Source of the DNA: Selenihalanaerobacter shriftii
Lineage (GTDB): Bacteria > Bacillota > Halanaerobiia > Halobacteroidales > Acetohalobiaceae
NCBI RefSeq assembly: GCF_900167185.1
Contig: NZ_FUWM01000007.1
Span: 93,431-157,430, forward strand
Direction of reading: 5' to 3'
Length of the DNA: 64,000 nt
Shown: positions 47,367 through 56,300 of the stretch, one piece after another
Position numbering within the stretch: position 1 is the first letter of the stretch
Layout: every line of letters starts with the position of its first letter
Made by a program: the position numbers and the translations under genes
The notes under the pieces: generated by a model
Seen by the model: the letters and a program-made list of their open reading frames with translations, nothing else
Database searches by the model: none
Told to the model about the DNA's origin: nothing

Positions 47367-48032
47367 TCATCGTGCTCCATTGCCTAAGATAATAATTAAT
47401 ACCGTTTTTAATAATACCTTAATATCTAAGAGCAATCCTCGTTTCTTTATGTAGAATATATCTAGTCTCACCTTTTGGTGAGGACTTAGCTCATACCCTC
47501 CTGTTACCTGTGCTAATCCTGTTATTCCTGGTTTAATTAATAATCGATCTCTAAAATCAGTATAATTTTTACTAAATTTATCAATAAAGACTGGCCGTTC
47601 TGGTCTAGGACCTACTAAAGACATCTCGCCTTTTAATATATTCAAAAACTGAGGTAATTCATCTATACGTCTCTTGCGAATAAAATGACCTACTTTAGTT
47701 ATTCTTGGATCATTCTTTTTAGCCCAAACTGGTCCTGTTTCTGCCTCTGCATTCTTTACCATCGATCTAAATTTATAAATTATAAATTCTTCACCATTTA
47801 AACCAAGCCTTGATTGTTTAAATATAATCGGTCCAGGGGTGTCAATCTTAATTGCAATAGCTACTATTAACATTATCGGTAAAGTCAATATTAAACCAAG
47901 CACAGAAACAATTATATCTAATAATCGTTTAGTAGATAAATACAAATGATATCTCAAATTATTATTTCTCTTTTGTTTTAAAATTGACCTATTAATTTTA
48001 GAATTAATAACTTCAGAATCTAACTTAGCCAT
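47367..48032 (-). CDS. Phosphoglycosyl transferase (undecaprenyl-phosphate sugar phosphotransferase)
   Basis: 221 residues from ATG 48032, placed behind AAGGGGGGAG; an upstream ATG at 48086 has none. One hydrophobic helix (LDIIVSVLGLILTLPIMLIVAIAI) is followed by the catalytic core KQSRLGLNGEEFIIYKFRSM, IRKRRIDELPQFLNILKGEMSLVGPRPE, typical of the monotopic WbaP/WcaJ C-terminal domain. Transfers a sugar-1-phosphate to undecaprenyl phosphate, starting a glycan for capsule, O-antigen or protein glycosylation. It is the last gene of the second cytochrome operon. Confidence 0.94.
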   Translation of the reverse strand: MAKLDSEVINSKINRSILKQKRNNNLRYHLYLSTKRLLDIIVSVLGLILTLPIMLIVAIAIKIDTPGPIIFKQSRLGLNGEEFIIYKFRSMVKNAEAETGPVWAKKNDPRITKVGHFIRKRRIDELPQFLNILKGEMSLVGPRPERPVFIDKFSKNYTDFRDRLLIKPGITGLAQVTGGYELSPHQKVRLDIFYIKKRGLLLDIKVLLKTVLIIILGNGAR

Positions 48033-48134
48033 CAACTCCCCCCTTTTTTTAATTATAAGCCTTACCTCTTGTAATAAGCATAACAATCAAAAGTAAAGAA
48101 CTACCTATATTACCTGTAGACTTGATATAATAAT

Positions 48135-50186
48135 TTATGGAGAATACGTACGTGGGTTCTTCATATGACATGTAGCATCACAACTATAATTTGTCGTTGT
48201 CTTACTATAAGAAGTAATTTCCGAATTATTAAATCCATCTGCTACCTCTACTACCTTATGACTATATCCTACACCATCTGTAATATGTGGCTGTTCGATA
48301 TGACAATTGGTACAATTACTATATTGCCAATGACTTCCTTTAGAATGAATACCACCTGGCATATCATGACAATCATCACAAGTGCCATTAGTAGGATCAA
48401 TGCTCATCATTAATAGATTCGTATAATCAGTACCATGTGGTGCAGGACTCGAAGCACCATCTTGAGTATGACAAGCCTGACAACCTGATGTCCAGGTTAT
48501 TGGTCTTACTATCTGCGGATAAACACTGCCATCATTGGTAATATTCATTGGATGACCACTATTCATGTCTGACCTACTACTATGACAATCAACACATACC
48601 TCCGGCTGAGTACTCTTTAAGAGTTGACTTACATTAGACCCATGTGGTACACCAGTTTCGCTACCGTAATTTATATTAGAATTATAATTAACACTATCAC
48701 CATGACAAGCTGTACATTTAGTATTATGCTGTGACCCAGTAGCATTGATAAAATAAATTTTAGGAGGGCCTTCACTAGCTGTGCTATTATCATGACAGCT
48801 TACACAAAGATCACTTGTGCTTGGACTGTCTACATTGACAAACTGTGGCTCAGTTAATAAACCATCTTCATTTGAACCGTGAACTGCTTCTCCACTTATA
48901 TCTTCACTATTACCACCGTGACATTTAGTACATTTCTCTGCATTAGTTCCGTTACCATGTGTGCTAGTTCTATTATCAAAAGTATATTTCACACTATCTA
49001 TACTCTCCTGTAGGCCATTAGCCCCTTGATGACATTTATAACATAACTCATAGCTATTAGTGACTGAGGTAATTAAAGTACCACTTAAATCAAAACCTGG
49101 TATTCCTTTTAAAGGATTACTCAAAGTTACTTGGTGTGGATCATGACAATCAGAGCATTCTGAATGTTTATTAACAGCAGCAACTGGCAATTCGGTACTT
49201 GGCTCGTTATTCTCTAAAGCATAATGTCTACTTGCTAAATTTGAATCTTCTATTGGATGTGTAGATCCACCATTATTATTGACATTATCTATTACACTAC
49301 CAATGTCTACCACAGAAGTCCATTCATCATAACGGTTACCACTATCATCATGACACGTATAACATAACTGTTCTTCTGTAGATGCTTTTAATCCTGCTGA
49401 TTGAGCAGCACTATGAGGCGTATGACAATCATTACAAGTAACACCAACATCGTAATGAGCATTTCCGGTTGTCCAGCCAGTCTTATTATGACAAGTAGTA
49501 CATAAGTCACCACCAGTATTATCTTTAATTAAAAAATCTCCATAAGTATTATTATGTGGGTTATGACAAGAAGCACATTGAAGTCTAGAATTATCACCTA
49601 ACATATCATTCTTAATAGTATCACCTAAACCACTAGAAGCAATATTAGGATCCTCTAATTCGCCATCTGATTCTGCTAATATATTATCATAAACAAAACT
49701 AATTGGATGATCATCAGTAATATTAACTCCCAAATTAGCTTTAGCTGTATCTGAAAAAGTTTCTAAATCACCTAATTTACCAGTGCCACTATCAGTTATC
49801 ATCTCATTACCTACGGAACGAATATTGACCACATCCCCCATAGCAATCGTTCCATCATGACAACTTAAACATAAAGTGGATGAGTCATTTGGTTGATCAA
49901 TATCTGTTGCATCAATTGTTGAACTATCATAAAGAGTATAAGATTCTTTTGACATTGTATGATTCCATAGTGGCTCAATTGGAGCTGCATCATGAGGTGT
50001 ATGACAATAAAGACAGTAATTATCCGCTTCAAATGATTTTATATCTCCTGATCCTGTAGCAGATAGATTGTGTACTGAATCCCTTACATCATATGTGTCT
50101 GCCTCAACAAAAGTAGTAAAAATAAGCAGTATAACTAGATTCATTAGCAAAAAAATTGTGATCTTTTTATTAATATTCATACTCAC
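48135..50186 (-). CDS. Secreted 16-haem cytochrome c
   Basis: About 683 residues from GTG 50186 (AGAGG 8 nt upstream; the GTG at 50195 overlaps the SD). A signal peptide (IFLLMNLVILLIFTTFVEA) and then 15 CXXCH motifs plus one CX3CH (CDATCH) near the C-terminus. Many are of the CxxCHxPH type and paired (CASCHNPHNN with CTTCHNK; CSDCHDPHQ with CYKCHQG), which supports doubled-CXXCH repeats. With so many haems spread along one chain it could span tens of angstroms. It lies directly downstream of an NHL propeller and the beta-barrel gene. Probably the secreted or barrel-inserted part of an outer-membrane conduit; location is inferred. Confidence 0.92.
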   Translation of the reverse strand: MSMNINKKITIFLLMNLVILLIFTTFVEADTYDVRDSVHNLSATGSGDIKSFEADNYCLYCHTPHDAAPIEPLWNHTMSKESYTLYDSSTIDATDIDQPNDSSTLCLSCHDGTIAMGDVVNIRSVGNEMITDSGTGKLGDLETFSDTAKANLGVNITDDHPISFVYDNILAESDGELEDPNIASSGLGDTIKNDMLGDNSRLQCASCHNPHNNTYGDFLIKDNTGGDLCTTCHNKTGWTTGNAHYDVGVTCNDCHTPHSAAQSAGLKASTEEQLCYTCHDDSGNRYDEWTSVVDIGSVIDNVNNNGGSTHPIEDSNLASRHYALENNEPSTELPVAAVNKHSECSDCHDPHQVTLSNPLKGIPGFDLSGTLITSVTNSYELCYKCHQGANGLQESIDSVKYTFDNRTSTHGNGTNAEKCTKCHGGNSEDISGEAVHGSNEDGLLTEPQFVNVDSPSTSDLCVSCHDNSTASEGPPKIYFINATGSQHNTKCTACHGDSVNYNSNINYGSETGVPHGSNVSQLLKSTQPEVCVDCHSSRSDMNSGHPMNITNDGSVYPQIVRPITWTSGCQACHTQDGASSPAPHGTDYTNLLMMSIDPTNGTCDDCHDMPGGIHSKGSHWQYSNCTNCHIEQPHITDGVGYSHKVVEVADGFNNSEITSYSKTTTNYSCDATCHMKNPRTYSP

Positions 50187-50246
50187 ATTTATCACCTCTC
50201 ATAGAATTTCATTCTTATATTAGACTTCAATATCTTTATTTGATAA

Positions 50247-51344
50247 TTACTTTCCTAAATACTTAAATATCTGTATCCGATGATTATAGGAATCTGCTAT
50301 ATAGATATTATCTTGTTTATCAATATGTATCCCTGTTGGTAACCAAAATTGCCCTAAATCTGTGCCTTTCTCTCCTACAACTAATAATAATTTTCCTTCT
50401 TCATTAAAAATCTGCACTGCTCCAAATAAAGCATCAACTACATAAATATGTCCTTCACTATCAACAGCTATCCCCTTTGGGCGAGCAAAGCTACCAGAAC
50501 TATCTCCTAAATGACCAAATTCAGAAATAAAATCACCTTTTAAATCAAAGATTTGAACTCTAAAATTCATTGAATCACTAATATAGACTTTTTCATTTCT
50601 TATGAAAATATCAATTGGATAATTAAACCTACCTGGTTTTACTCCTCGTTTTCCAAAAATTTTAATCAATTTATAAGTCTCAGTATCATAAATATAAACC
50701 TTATTTTCTATAGTATCTACTATGTATAATTGATTTTTCTCTCTATTAACTCCTAATCCTGTAGGTCTCTTTAATTTATCAGTTCCTAACCGTTTAATTA
50801 ATTCACCATCATTAGAAAAGACTAAAACTTCTTGTTGGGCCGAATCAGAAACAAATATCCTTTTATCATCTACTACTACATCAATAGGGTTACTAAAATA
50901 ACTATCTCCATCTTTAGAAAAGAATGATCCTTTATCTTTATATAAAAATTTATTCATTTCATTTTCATTAAAATCTATTTTATATACTGCTTGAGCAGTA
51001 GGGTCTGCTATATATAATTCTTCATTAGAACTACTTAAACTAAAAGGACGTTGCAATCTTGTTTTATTCTCTTTTTCTCCAAACACAAAGTTTGTAAACT
51101 TACTCCACAAACTTTTCTTTTCTTCCTGCTTAGGCTGTAGCTGTTCTGCATTAGAAATACTACGTATAAATTTAATTTTAACATTTTCTGGTGATGGCCA
51201 ATATTTGGTGAAATTTACTTCTTTCTTTGAAACACCATAAGCCTTGAAAACAAAAACTATATTTATAATAACCACTACAATTAGTAATATCAGTAATACT
51301 TTCTTTCTTAAAATATTATAGTTAAATTCATTATAACTTTTCAC
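50247..51344 (-). CDS. Exported NHL-repeat beta-propeller protein B
   Basis: 365 residues from GTG 51344 (GGGGGG 6 nt upstream; the longer TTG-started frame includes the SD). An N-terminal transmembrane anchor (KKVLLILLIVVVIINIVFVF), a short basic linker and six NHL blades follow (RPTGLGVNREKNQLYIVDT, YPIDIFIRNEKVYISDS, LPTGIHIDKQDNIYIADS and so on). The first blade contains an insertion with KSLWSKFTNFVFGEKENK. Homologous to the propellers at 56301 and 36689. Sits between the beta-barrel and the 16-haem gene; probably a periplasmic assembly or scaffold component. Confidence 0.9.
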   Translation of the reverse strand: MKSYNEFNYNILRKKVLLILLIVVVIINIVFVFKAYGVSKKEVNFTKYWPSPENVKIKFIRSISNAEQLQPKQEEKKSLWSKFTNFVFGEKENKTRLQRPFSLSSSNEELYIADPTAQAVYKIDFNENEMNKFLYKDKGSFFSKDGDSYFSNPIDVVVDDKRIFVSDSAQQEVLVFSNDGELIKRLGTDKLKRPTGLGVNREKNQLYIVDTIENKVYIYDTETYKLIKIFGKRGVKPGRFNYPIDIFIRNEKVYISDSMNFRVQIFDLKGDFISEFGHLGDSSGSFARPKGIAVDSEGHIYVVDALFGAVQIFNEEGKLLLVVGEKGTDLGQFWLPTGIHIDKQDNIYIADSYNHRIQIFKYLGK

Positions 51345-51419
51345 TCTCTTCCCCCCTGGCAATAACTTTTTAATTCAAGTTATTAGACTTCCTACTAATA
51401 AATAAAATCCAAAATCAGC

Positions 51420-53240
51420 TTAAAAATACCGAGTTAAACTAGTGGTTACCCTTAAAGTATCACCTGGATTATAAGTATAACCACCGTCTTCCCTCCACCT
51501 TGCTTTTAATCTTAATATCATACTTCGATAACGGTAGCTCCCTTTTAAGCTAATCCCTGTATCCCAATTATTCTGTATAAGATCATTATTACGATGAAAA
51601 TTAAGAGTCCATTGTGAGTTAAAGGTATAAAAATTAATCTCACCATTCCAGCGACGATAATTTTGTATCTCTTCTACTACATTAAAATCATCTTTATCCT
51701 GATGATAGCCCTTCACCCCTAGCTTTAGCTTTAAACGTCTATATGGACTAAAATTTAAATTAAAGTTATAATTAGGTGTATAACCAAAGTCTTCTAAATC
51801 AGAGTTATAGTGAGTACCTCCAAAAAAATTAAAATTATTAAATAAGTAACGTTGATATTTAAGTCCTATATTTAATGATTTACTATTTATTTGAGAGTTA
51901 GACTTACTTTCCTTTTCTTTCTTTTTATTTTTCCAAATAAGTTTGTGGCCATATGAGGAATTAAGTGTAAAGTTACCAAAGTAGAAATTAGGGAAAGTAT
52001 TATTTAAACTTAAATTAGTACTCTTTTGTGTGAAAACTCCATTATTTTCATCAGACTTCTCATTTCTATTATTAGAAATTTTCAGTTTAGAATCAATATT
52101 ATAAAAATCAAAATTACTAGCTAAGCTTGCCTCATTCCTTGACTGATGCTCTACCTGTTTAGTCACGTGATTAACCAATTCCTCTTGAGTATTAGATATA
52201 TCAAATTTAAGAGGTAGTCCATCCCAGTAAGATATATCAGCACCAAAGCCTAAATTCAGCTTATCTGCAGCACCATTATCCCTTATTTGAGAGTTGCTTT
52301 TCAGTATCCTGCCATCAAAACTTAGAATTGGATAAGGGTCAGCCTTAAAGTTCATTAGCAAACTCGTATTCTTCTTTGTATCAATAAATTTATTTTGTAC
52401 TCTTTCTTTATTAATTCGTTTTCTATAATTTGCTCCAATCTTTAAATAGTCTAAAGGATTCCAGGTAGTCTTTAAGCTATAATTAATACTCTGTTCATTC
52501 TTTTGGTCACTGATGGAATATCCTCCATCTATATCAGATAAATAAAGAAAGTCTTCATATAAATAATTATTAATAAAAAGTGATTTAGTCTTAGTAACAG
52601 TATCATCCATACTTATTGAATCTTCAATAAGTAAATTTTTGTATTTTGTTGTTATCTTAGTCTTCATAAGATCATTAAAATTTAAATCTTTATTCAATTT
52701 AATATCATATTTCCGAATCTGATTATCAACCTTCTCTTTAGTTACATCAAAATTTTCTTTTAGTTTTATTTCAGAGCTCAATCGTAATCCTAACGGTAAT
52801 GGTGTATGTAATGTAGCAAAACTTCTCTTAAAGACAGTATTAATTACCTCTTCTTTATCATCTCCTCCATAGTCCCGCTCCTGCTTCTCAGTAGTTAAAT
52901 TTAAGGAAAGAGGACTTCGAGGAAGTAAGTTAATACCAAAATTATAACTATTAACTCTAGGCTTTAATCCTTCTGATTTATTAATATAATCACGATAACT
53001 TATACCAAAATTATAAGAGCCTATCTGTGGGAAAACTAAAGCCCCACCAGAGTCTAATCCAACCTCATAATCCGTATAAGTAAGCAGATGGCTACTTCCG
53101 TCTTTATCTTTAGAATACTCACTTCCCCATCGTAAATTCCCTCCAAAATCAAGTGGTCTCAAGGCTAAAGAGCTTTGAGATAGAATTACACTTATAAAGA
53201 TTATCAATATAAAGTTTATAATTATAAACTTTCTCCTCAT
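51420..53240 (-). CDS. Outer-membrane beta-barrel protein (putative porin of a cytochrome conduit)
   Basis: 606 residues. A signal peptide (IIINFILIIFISVILSQSSLA) precedes a mature sequence of repeated amphipathic strands about ten residues long with alternating hydrophobic/polar residues (NYNFNLNFSP, RLKLKLGVKGY, QWTLNFHRN, GSYRYRSMILRLKARW), ending in TSLTRYF. A C-terminal aromatic residue is the BAM recognition signal for outer-membrane barrels. Rough strand density suggests 20 or more strands. No cysteines or haem sites. Its place between cytochrome and NHL genes parallels porins of porin-cytochrome complexes. Sequence family not recognised. Confidence 0.82.
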   Translation of the reverse strand: MRRKFIIINFILIIFISVILSQSSLALRPLDFGGNLRWGSEYSKDKDGSSHLLTYTDYEVGLDSGGALVFPQIGSYNFGISYRDYINKSEGLKPRVNSYNFGINLLPRSPLSLNLTTEKQERDYGGDDKEEVINTVFKRSFATLHTPLPLGLRLSSEIKLKENFDVTKEKVDNQIRKYDIKLNKDLNFNDLMKTKITTKYKNLLIEDSISMDDTVTKTKSLFINNYLYEDFLYLSDIDGGYSISDQKNEQSINYSLKTTWNPLDYLKIGANYRKRINKERVQNKFIDTKKNTSLLMNFKADPYPILSFDGRILKSNSQIRDNGAADKLNLGFGADISYWDGLPLKFDISNTQEELVNHVTKQVEHQSRNEASLASNFDFYNIDSKLKISNNRNEKSDENNGVFTQKSTNLSLNNTFPNFYFGNFTLNSSYGHKLIWKNKKKEKESKSNSQINSKSLNIGLKYQRYLFNNFNFFGGTHYNSDLEDFGYTPNYNFNLNFSPYRRLKLKLGVKGYHQDKDDFNVVEEIQNYRRWNGEINFYTFNSQWTLNFHRNNDLIQNNWDTGISLKGSYRYRSMILRLKARWREDGGYTYNPGDTLRVTTSLTRYF

Positions 53241-53268
53241 ATTATTTACTCCTTACGTAATTATATAA

Positions 53269-55104
53269 TTACGTCATTAGGTCTTGATCGTTAGACTTCT
53301 TTAATTTTAGATTAATGCTAATACCTATTCCTAATAAAATCCAAAAGATAGGTGCAACAGATACTACACTATCATTAAAGAATGCTGTCATCAGATAACC
53401 AGTCAAGGCTATTAAAATACTGGCTCCGATTATTTCATGAATATTATCAAAATTACTAAATGAATAAATTTTGATACTTGAAAAGAAGTAACTAATAACC
53501 AAAGATAAAAAGGCTAGAAGTGAAATAATACCAGTATTAATTGCAATTTGTAGATATAAATTATGTGGCTTGTCAACAATTTTTAAGGTACTGCCAAAAG
53601 TCTTAAGCTTACCTACAAAATCATTCTGCGGAAAATAGAGAGCATAAGTATCAGGTCCATATCCAGTAATAAATGAATTCTTTAATAATGGCAAGGATCT
53701 AGACCATATGAACCCCCTACCAGATGCTAACCTTTCTTTATTTTCAAATCCCCAATACTCTACCTCCTTCAATTTATATAAATGTTTCTTTATCCCCATA
53801 ACTCGAAATCCAGTTGGGGTCACCTTGAAATTAACCTTCATTCTCCTATTGCCAAAAAGCTTATCATATTCAAGATGTAATAGATCCTTATTCGGTACAT
53901 ATACAAAATGATAATTCTTATACTGCTTGTCATTCAATTCAATAATATTTACATATTGGTTAGATTCATAGGGATCAGGATACTTAGTATATGAATCAAG
54001 AATCTTCTCTCCAGCCCTATTATAGAATTCTAAATTATCATTCTTCATAACTACTACATTTAATTTCTCAGTTTCAGTTACTATTGATAGCTCTTTTCCA
54101 TTAATTTTGATATCCTTGAGATTACTTACCTCACCTTCTCCAAAGGCCAGTTCAGTCTCTCTTCCTAAAGATAGTAATTCACTTCCTAAGTCACCATTAG
54201 CTGCATAATTCATAATGCTAAATACTATAATGAAACAACAAATAATTCCTAAAATATATTTATACTCTTTAATTATTCTCTTATGTAATAATACAAATAA
54301 TAGGATTATTGCAAAGAAACCACCAACTATACCAGCCCGGGAACGAGAACCTAACCAAGTAGCAAACATCAAAAGACTAAATACACCTGATAATAATTTA
54401 TGTTGTCTATCTTTAATTAAAACATATAACCCTAAAGAAAAGCTAAATAATATTGATGTATAACTCCCGACATAATTAGGATTATATAATGTAGCATATA
54501 TTGTATATAGCGGAAATTTAGCATCTATTGTATCTACTACAGTATGTAACTCCTGAGGTAGAATTAATAGTAGGCCTTTCATCGTCCTAAAAAGGTCTAG
54601 ACCAAAATATTGAAAAATACCAAGAATACTTAAAACAAAAGCAGAAACTAGAAGAGACCCTATTATAAATTTTATATCTTTTTTAGTATTAACTAAATTT
54701 ATTGTGATAAATGTTATGATTAAATATGAAAGCAATGTAAACATCCCTTCATAGCGATCAGGAAACCCTAAAAAAGCGACAGATTGATATTCAGATAATA
54801 ACGACGAAAGAATGATAAATAAAGCATAAACCCCTAAAGGTATATAGTAATAAGTATTCTTTAAATTATTTCTCTTTAATAAGTAAATAACGAATAATAT
54901 TATAGCAATAATAGTAGAAATCAAAATCCATACCATCTTATAATAAGAGAAATAATCCCAATTAAACTTAGCACCAGTCCAGTATCTAAGTAGGAATTTT
55001 TGTAAATGAATCTTTTTTAAATATACTATAAACGGAATAATACTAATCATAAAAGCTATAGGTATCAAATATAAGTAGTTTTTGATCCTTTTAATTCCTT
55101 TCAA
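53269..55104 (-). CDS. O-antigen ligase / PglL-like (Wzy_C) membrane glycosyltransferase
   Basis: 611 residues from TTG 55104 (GGAGG 8 nt upstream; an ATG ten codons earlier is before the SD). Around 11-13 transmembrane helices with a large extracytoplasmic region of about 150 residues between the two halves. The Wzy_C core is seen as GSRSRAGIVGGFFA and later KPHNLYLQIAINTG, the His loop that is functionally important in WaaL and in PglL O-oligosaccharyltransferases. Polymerase, ligase and protein glycosylase cannot be told apart by sequence. First gene of the second cytochrome operon, which suggests the acceptor may be a cytochrome or the barrel protein. Confidence 0.85.
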   Translation of the reverse strand: MKGIKRIKNYLYLIPIAFMISIIPFIVYLKKIHLQKFLLRYWTGAKFNWDYFSYYKMVWILISTIIAIILFVIYLLKRNNLKNTYYYIPLGVYALFIILSSLLSEYQSVAFLGFPDRYEGMFTLLSYLIITFITINLVNTKKDIKFIIGSLLVSAFVLSILGIFQYFGLDLFRTMKGLLLILPQELHTVVDTIDAKFPLYTIYATLYNPNYVGSYTSILFSFSLGLYVLIKDRQHKLLSGVFSLLMFATWLGSRSRAGIVGGFFAIILLFVLLHKRIIKEYKYILGIICCFIIVFSIMNYAANGDLGSELLSLGRETELAFGEGEVSNLKDIKINGKELSIVTETEKLNVVVMKNDNLEFYNRAGEKILDSYTKYPDPYESNQYVNIIELNDKQYKNYHFVYVPNKDLLHLEYDKLFGNRRMKVNFKVTPTGFRVMGIKKHLYKLKEVEYWGFENKERLASGRGFIWSRSLPLLKNSFITGYGPDTYALYFPQNDFVGKLKTFGSTLKIVDKPHNLYLQIAINTGIISLLAFLSLVISYFFSSIKIYSFSNFDNIHEIIGASILIALTGYLMTAFFNDSVVSVAPIFWILLGIGISINLKLKKSNDQDLMT

Positions 55105-55205
55105 AGTACTACCCTCCAATCTAAAATTTATCATCCTGACTTTAGTTCCTATCTACCCTTTTTAAATTTATCCTAATTTTAAAAAAATTATCTATTCATA
55201 AATTC

Positions 55206-55234
55206 ATAATATTTCCATCATAATTCTGTAACAA
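55206..55234 (-). promoter_or_regulatory. Promoter of the ligase-barrel-NHL-16-haem operon
   Basis: Minus strand TTGTTA (55229-55234), 17-bp spacer, TATTAT (55206-55211), located between the terminator of the first operon and the first gene of the second. Confidence 0.55.
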
Positions 55235-55284
55235 TTTAGATGTAGAATTAATATAGTAAGCTATAAAGATAAACTATTAGTATT

Positions 55285-55320
55285 GAAAAGGGCTAAAGGG
55301 CTCTAAAAAGAGCCCTTTAG
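55285..55320 (-). terminator. Terminator after the tetrahaem cytochrome gene
   Basis: Perfect 11-bp stem CTAAAGGGCTC/GAGCCCTTTAG with a 6-nt loop, then CCCTTTTC. Separates the two cytochrome operons. Confidence 0.85.
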
Positions 55321-55369
55321 TTAAGTACAACTTTTAATAAACACCTCTTAATAAGCACTTATTTACCCT

Positions 55370-56191
55370 TTACTTCTGGTGACACTGAATACATAAGTTT
55401 TCAGCAGCATGACCACCCTCTTGAAAAGTAGTTATATCTACTGCAGTATCATCCCAAGCTTGCTGAGTCTTAACTCTTAAGAAAGAGTCTTCATCACTTT
55501 GCATACCATCAATGTCCAAATGTGGATCATGACAGGTATAGCAACTAACAACCTGGTCACTGGTGTCGTTATGAGTTAATAACGCATATGTTTCATCACC
55601 AGGATTCAAGTCAGCTTTAAACGTAGTGTCACTATAGCTCATAGTTGTAAGTCCTCTAAATCTATGAGTATTATACGCAACACCTACTGGATGGTCATCA
55701 TTTAAGTCTCTAGAGATAACGTTCTCCATCATATCAACTTGACTTCCACCAGCTCCACTAGTATCCTCAGTAGTTGTCCCTGCTGTTTGAGGTACAGTCA
55801 TGGTACCATCGTGACAGCTCATACATAACTTTGTATTAGTAGTGAACCCTGAGAAATCATACAACTTACTTGGAGGAGTTAAACCACCATCAGTAGTTGA
55901 TCCATCAGTAGAACTATCATAGTAGTCGCTGAATAATGCACCTTCTTCCTCTGGATTAGTATTGTGAGGAACGTGGCATCCTACACAAGAGATGTCAGCA
56001 CCAGTTAAAATATCATAACCGTTACCAGCTTCTCCTTGCATTGTAGCGAAATCGTGGCCTGAACCATCGATTCCGAAGGTACCATCATCTCTCACAACTA
56101 TACCATTTGTATCATCTCCAGCGGCAAGTGTTGGTATAGCAAATAAAGCTATCACCAAGATAGATAGGAAAATAATTCCTAACTTCTTCAT
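55370..56191 (-). CDS. Secreted tetrahaem cytochrome c
   Basis: 273 residues from ATG 56191 (AAAGGAGG 8 nt upstream). Signal peptide cut probably after TLA near residue 23. Haem sites are CVGCH (69-73), CMSCH (123-127), CYTCH (217-221) and CIQCH (267-271, at the C-terminus). Seven further histidines (in GSGHDF, CHVPHNT, DDHPVG, NTHRF, LTHND, CHDPHLD and EGGHAAE) allow bis-His ligation of all four. The long inter-haem spacers are acidic and rich in Ser/Thr (93-101, 137-150), possible O-glycosylation sites. Strong SD and a 5' hairpin suggest high expression. Candidate extracellular or surface cytochrome; filament formation is speculative. Confidence 0.92.
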   Translation of the reverse strand: MKKLGIIFLSILVIALFAIPTLAAGDDTNGIVVRDDGTFGIDGSGHDFATMQGEAGNGYDILTGADISCVGCHVPHNTNPEEEGALFSDYYDSSTDGSTTDGGLTPPSKLYDFSGFTTNTKLCMSCHDGTMTVPQTAGTTTEDTSGAGGSQVDMMENVISRDLNDDHPVGVAYNTHRFRGLTTMSYSDTTFKADLNPGDETYALLTHNDTSDQVVSCYTCHDPHLDIDGMQSDEDSFLRVKTQQAWDDTAVDITTFQEGGHAAENLCIQCHQK

Positions 56192-56221
56192 AATTTTCAC
56201 CTCCTTTCTAGTTTAGATATT

Positions 56222-56270
56222 TTTTGCCTGCCTAGAGATAGATGCACTATCTATAGGCAAATAGGCAAAA
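56222..56270 (-). promoter_or_regulatory. Long 5'-UTR hairpin ahead of the tetrahaem gene
   Basis: Inner arms 56229-56241 and 56247-56259 pair over 13 positions with one mismatch; outer arms TTTTGCC/GGCAAAA extend it. On the minus strand it is followed by A-rich sequence, not Ts, and ends about 30 nt from the SD, so it looks like an mRNA-stabilising or processing structure. Confidence 0.6.
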
Positions 56271-56300
56271 GCCATATAAAAATTTATATTATTAAATCTA

